Below are positions 7,191-9,252 of a stretch of DNA of 9,252 nt, in pieces. A model generated the notes under the pieces. That model ran no database searches. It saw nothing but the letters and a program-made list of their open reading frames with translations, and was not told the origin of the DNA. The stretch covers positions 1-9,252 of the forward strand of contig CAZDKX010000199.1 of the NCBI GenBank assembly GCA_964505935.1. The letters run 5' to 3'. The stretch comes from JADGQM01 sp964505935 (GTDB lineage: Bacteria; Desulfobacterota; Syntrophobacteria; Syntrophobacterales; Syntrophobacteraceae). Each line of letters begins with the position of its first letter. The stretch's first letter is position 1. A program made the translations under genes and the position numbers.

Positions 7191-8354
7191 TTAGCGGTTC
7201 GATTTCGCCGATACGATCTCTTTGAGCATGGCCACAATAGATTCCGGCGGGATCACCGTGCCTCCGGCATGGCCGACCAGAAAGGCAGGGGTCCGTCCCC
7301 CTGAACACCGCTGCACTTCGAGGTGGATCTGCCCCAGATTGATTTCGACCGTGACCAGGGCCTTAACCCTCGCCGCCAGGCGTCGCAATTGCTCCTCGGG
7401 AAAAGGCCACACCGTGATCAACCGCAGCAATCCCGCCTTGATCCCCAACTGTCTGGCTTCATCCACCGCCGCAAGGCTGCTGCGAGCCGAAACGCCATAG
7501 GACACCAAGGCTATGTCAGCATCATCGAGAAGGTAACTTTCCGTGCGCACAATAGCGTCCAGGTTCCTGCGAATCTTGTCGGTCAGACGGGCCACCATGG
7601 CCACCTGGGCTTCGGCGGTCATCACCGGATAGCCCCTGACGTCGTGGGTAAGACCCGTGACGTGAATCCCGTAACCCTCTCCAGCAATAGCCATGGGAGG
7701 TACGCCATTTGGGCCGGGCAGGAAGGGTTTGAAACGGTCCTTTCTCCCCTTGGGCCGAGGGCGCGATTGCAGCTTGATCGTCCTCGCCTCGGGGATGGTC
7801 ACCCGCTCGCTCAGGTGCCCGGTCACCTCATCCGTCATGATCAGCACCGGCAGGCGATAGGTCTCGCTCAGGTTGAAAGCGTTGATGGTTTCGTAGAAAA
7901 GCTCCTGCGGCGAAGCCGGCGCCAGGGCGATGATTTCATAATGCCCGTGAGACCCCCAGCGGGCCTGCATCATGTCTCCCTGGGCGCCGAGAGTGGGAAG
8001 CCCCGTGGACGGGCCGGCGCGCTGTACATCCACTACCACGCAGGGCGTTTCCGTGCAAAGGCCAAGGCCCAGATTCTCCATGATGAGACTGAAACCGGGG
8101 CCGGACGTGGCCGTCATGCTCTTTACGCCCGCACACGACGCGCCAAGAATGGCTGCCATGGCCGCGATCTCATCCTCCATCTGCACGAAGGTGCCGCCGA
8201 CTTCGGGGAGGCGACCCGCAAGATGTTCAGCGATTTCCGTGGCCGGCGTGATGGGATAGCCGGCAAAAAAGCGGCAACCGGCGGCCAGCGCCCCTTCCGC
8301 ACAGGCCGCATCCCCCGTAATGAAATGATTGCCGGTCAAGACCGCGGGTCTCAT
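7191..8354 (-). CDS. korA: 2-oxoacid:ferredoxin oxidoreductase alpha subunit (KorA-like), 387 aa
   Basis: This is the alpha subunit of a four-subunit 2-oxoacid:ferredoxin oxidoreductase, holding the pyrimidine-binding half of the TPP site and the CoA-side domain. Motifs in order: GDAACAEGALAAGCRFFAGY then PITPATE (14-40), VQMEDEIAAMAAILGAS (57-73), TATSGPGFSLIMENLGL (81-97), VVDVQRAGPSTGLPTLGAQG (107-126) and DMMQARWGSHGHYE (127-140). The segment around 205-245, with GYGIHVTGLTHD, is typical of KorA-type proteins, and the C-terminal Rossmann-like domain follows (LVSYGVSARS). These favour 2-oxoglutarate:ferredoxin oxidoreductase over a pyruvate enzyme, though substrate calls in this family from sequence alone are weak. 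The start ATG 8354 overlaps the korD stop as ATGA, with GAGGTG 11 nt upstream inside korD. Confidence 0.93.
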   Translation of the reverse strand: MRPAVLTGNHFITGDAACAEGALAAGCRFFAGYPITPATEIAEHLAGRLPEVGGTFVQMEDEIAAMAAILGASCAGVKSMTATSGPGFSLIMENLGLGLCTETPCVVVDVQRAGPSTGLPTLGAQGDMMQARWGSHGHYEIIALAPASPQELFYETINAFNLSETYRLPVLIMTDEVTGHLSERVTIPEARTIKLQSRPRPKGRKDRFKPFLPGPNGVPPMAIAGEGYGIHVTGLTHDVRGYPVMTAEAQVAMVARLTDKIRRNLDAIVRTESYLLDDADIALVSYGVSARSSLAAVDEARQLGIKAGLLRLITVWPFPEEQLRRLAARVKALVTVEINLGQIHLEVQRCSGGRTPAFLVGHAGGTVIPPESIVAMLKEIVSAKSNR

Positions 8355-8629
8355 GGAGCGGCGGGCACCTCATGCGAAACTTCGACGGAATAGATGGCCA
8401 TGTCGGGACAGATGATCTCACAATAATGGCAATTCACACAGGCCTCGGGTTTCTTCACCCTCGGGGGGCGATAGCCCTTGACGTTGTAACGGTTCGACAG
8501 TTCCAGGACCTCCCGGGGACAAAAGGCAATGCAATAGCCACAGCCCTTGCACCGTTCCTCAACCAGGTGCACGATACCCTGGGAGATGGTGAGCTCCTCT
8601 GCATCGAGAGGGATTCGCCAGTATTTCAT
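8351..8629 (-). CDS. korD: 2-oxoacid:ferredoxin oxidoreductase delta subunit, 2x[4Fe-4S] ferredoxin (KorD-like), 92 aa
   Basis: KorD is the small ferredoxin subunit that takes electrons from the TPP subunit's cluster and passes them on. Two classic [4Fe-4S] motifs are visible: CKGCGYCIAFCP (Cys27/30/33/37) and CVNCHYCEIICP (Cys64/67/70/74), separated by a 26-residue segment rich in basic residues (NRYNVKGYRPPRVKK), longer than in minimal clostridial ferredoxins. I chose ATG 8629 because AAGGA sits 9 nt upstream and MKYWRIPLDAEEL is a sensible start. A TTG at 8668 would add 13 residues and also has a purine-rich site upstream (GGAGGAG), so the longer form of 105 residues remains possible. This is the first gene of the operon in the window. 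Confidence 0.9.
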   Translation of the reverse strand: MKYWRIPLDAEELTISQGIVHLVEERCKGCGYCIAFCPREVLELSNRYNVKGYRPPRVKKPEACVNCHYCEIICPDMAIYSVEVSHEVPAAP

Positions 8630-8638
8630 GGGCAATCG

Positions 8639-8643
8639 TCCTT
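8639..8643 (-). promoter_or_regulatory. korD ribosome-binding site (AAGGA)
   Basis: AAGGA on the minus strand lies 9 nt before ATG 8629 and is the main reason for choosing that start over the TTG at 8668. Confidence 0.55.
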
Positions 8644-8675
8644 GGCCAGAGGGCGCGACGCCTTCCAACCCTGTT

Positions 8676-8692
8676 CCGCTCCTCCGGAGCGG
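8676..8692 (-). promoter_or_regulatory. Leader inverted repeat upstream of korD
   Basis: A perfect 7-bp inverted repeat with a 3-nt loop (plus strand CCGCTCC-TCC-GGAGCGG) lies 46 nt before the korD ATG and downstream of the candidate promoter, so it would be transcribed into the leader. On the minus strand its loop and 3' arm contain GGAGGAG, a strong Shine-Dalgarno-like sequence 10 nt before the alternative TTG start. No T-run follows, so it is not an intrinsic terminator. It could be an operator, an mRNA-stabilising hairpin or a site-sequestering structure. Confidence 0.5.
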
Positions 8693-8720
8693 AGATCCTC
8701 GGCAACAGCAAACAATCCTA

Positions 8721-8747
8721 TTTATAAGGATTTGGTCGGCAAGTCAA
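8721..8747 (-). promoter_or_regulatory. Candidate sigma70-type promoter for the kor-hdr operon
   Basis: On the minus strand TTGACT (8747-8742) is followed, after 15 nt, by TATAAA (8726-8721), in an AT-rich patch about 90 nt before korD. The hexamers are close to consensus but the spacer is short. A -24/-12 (sigma54) pattern was looked for and not found. Confidence 0.35.
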
Positions 8748-8756
8748 CCTCTATAA

Positions 8757-9002
8757 TCTTCCAATACGCTTGTTATTCTTGATGGTCATCGACTTTTGCC
8801 GGGGGTCTTTGAAATCAAAGATGCATATGAGGCAGCTGCCGAGAGATATTCAATCAGCTGCAGCCCGAGCGATGAGCAGGATGAACACAGTGGTGATATT
8901 ATGCGCGATGATTGACGGTTGCCCTCCAGATTCATGAGGGGGTATCGCAGGACATTCTGAAAGGGAGCGACGCTTTCACTGGCGCCAGTTGCTTGAAGGT
9001 GC
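8757..9002 (+). other. Possible degraded gene remnant on the opposite strand (weak)
   Basis: Two adjacent plus-strand frames look protein-like but have no good start. Frame one is open from 8757 to a TGA at 8913-8915 and reads NTLVILDGHRLLPGVFEIKD then AYEAAAERYSIS. Frame two is open from 8912 and reads LTVALQIHEGVSQDILKGSD then AFTGASCLKVL, ending in TGA. The VALQIHEGVSQDIL stretch faintly recalls the H-box region of HisKA_3 histidine kinases, which is only a resemblance. Together they could be a frameshifted fragment of an old gene. Chance open frames are an equally good explanation. Confidence 0.15.
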
Positions 9003-9036
9003 TTTGAAGATAACGATTTCGAGGCGCTGAATAAGA

Positions 9037-9052
9037 CTTGACTCAAGTCAAG
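9037..9052. repeat. 16-bp palindrome CTTGACT-CA-AGTCAAG
   Basis: Perfect 7-bp arms with a 2-nt centre in the gene-free region, about 400 bp upstream of korD. It could be a binding site for a dimeric regulator. Its half-site TTGACT also equals the -35 hexamer of the candidate korD promoter. No regulator gene is present in the window. Confidence 0.5.
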
Positions 9053-9252
9053 GAAATGATGAGACTCAGCGGGTAACTGGAAGCTGCTCTACAGTTCGGT
9101 GACTCATTTCGCTGCCTGGATCAGCGGCATCCTCTGCTCTGAAAAGTTGCGAGTTACGGGTTGCGGGTTGCGAGTTACCAGTGGCAGTTGCCTGTCAACC
9201 GTGGTCCTTTTCATGGGTCTTCGGGTGTCCCGAGGGGACATGAGCAACTGCT
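9053..9252. other. Gene-free right edge
   Basis: I see no convincing coding region on either strand from here to the right edge. The segment has the heptad repeat at 9146-9180 and a short hairpin TGTCCC-GAG-GGGACA (9226-9240) with no T-run. The whole stretch from 8630 to 9252 appears to be an upstream intergenic region of the operon. Confidence 0.5.
9146..9180. repeat. Heptanucleotide tandem repeat, five units of GTTRCGR type
   Basis: Consecutive units are GTTGCGA, GTTACGG, GTTGCGG, GTTGCGA and GTTACCA. The 12-mer GTTGCGAGTTAC occurs exactly twice (9146-9157 and 9167-9178). The tract is intergenic. It has the same seven-base period as the AGTGATC tract at 668-693 but a different unit. Confidence 0.85.

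Noticed and set aside
7168..7308. N-terminal extension of KorB to 7308
   Set aside because: It would overlap the korA coding region by 118 nt and encodes an Arg/Cys-rich sequence unlike any KorB N-terminus. ATG 7167 gives the normal family start.
8752..8757. Perfect TATAAT on the plus strand, suggesting a divergent promoter
   Set aside because: No acceptable -35 hexamer at 16-18 nt upstream, and no convincing plus-strand gene downstream.
8786..9046. Minus-strand open frame of 86 codons upstream of korD
   Set aside because: It has a TTG start, no clear ribosome-binding site, a Ser/Leu-rich low-information sequence and no family motif. It also overlaps the palindrome. Treated as non-coding.
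9226..9240. Hairpin TGTCCC-GAG-GGGACA as an intrinsic terminator
   Set aside because: Only a 6-bp stem, no T-run on either side, and no gene seen that it would terminate.
1..9252. CRISPR arrays, tRNA/rRNA genes, insertion sequences or phage genes
   Set aside because: No spaced direct repeats of CRISPR length, no cloverleaf or rRNA-like sequence, and no transposase or integrase motif seen on either strand.

Overview
The window is the upstream part of one long minus-strand operon. It encodes a 2-oxoacid:ferredoxin oxidoreductase (Kor type, four subunits) followed by a very large heterodisulfide-reductase-like (Hdr) flavin/iron-sulfur electron-transfer module. GC-rich coding DNA, many iron-sulfur motifs, strictly anaerobic enzyme families and a probable selenocysteine codon in hdrA all suggest an anaerobic Desulfobacterota ('deltaproteobacterial') sulfate reducer or syntroph. 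That assignment is inference; the window has no taxonomic marker.

Layout in transcription order, from the right edge leftwards. (1) 9252-8630: about 600 bases without a convincing gene, holding heptanucleotide repeats, a 16-bp palindrome, a candidate promoter (about 8721-8747) and a leader hairpin (8676-8692). (2) 8629-5728: korD (8Fe ferredoxin), korA (alpha), korB (TPP subunit) and korC (gamma), with an ATGA overlap (D/A), a 23-nt gap (A/B) and a 3-nt gap (B/C). (3) 5731-2360: a 1123-residue flavoprotein made of an HdrA-like piece, a complete GltD/NfnB-like NAD(P)H-dehydrogenase module, a Cys-rich segment, a second degenerate HdrA-like piece and a C-terminal 2x[4Fe-4S] ferredoxin; it overlaps korC by ATGA. 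(4) 2339-696: a 547-residue fusion of MvhD/FlpD-like, HdrC-like and two-CCG HdrB/HdrD-like domains. (5) 649 to the left edge: the 5' part of hdrA.

The most notable feature is at the left edge. The hdrA frame meets TGA (44-46) exactly where HdrA proteins have the second Cys of a Cys-x-x-Cys cluster motif, and HdrA sequence resumes in the same frame to the window edge. A 7-bp hairpin with a GGUC tetraloop, typical of bacterial SECIS elements, lies 20 nt downstream. I read this as a selenocysteine HdrA rather than a truncated gene.

Proposed working model (inference): Kor oxidises a 2-oxoacid plus CoA to acyl-CoA and CO2 and reduces ferredoxin (KorD). The Hdr-type proteins link that low-potential pool to NAD(P)H through the GltD/NfnB module and to a thiol/disulfide-type or other acceptor through the CCG subunit, possibly by flavin-based electron bifurcation or confurcation at HdrA. 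No hydrogenase or formate dehydrogenase gene lies within the window.
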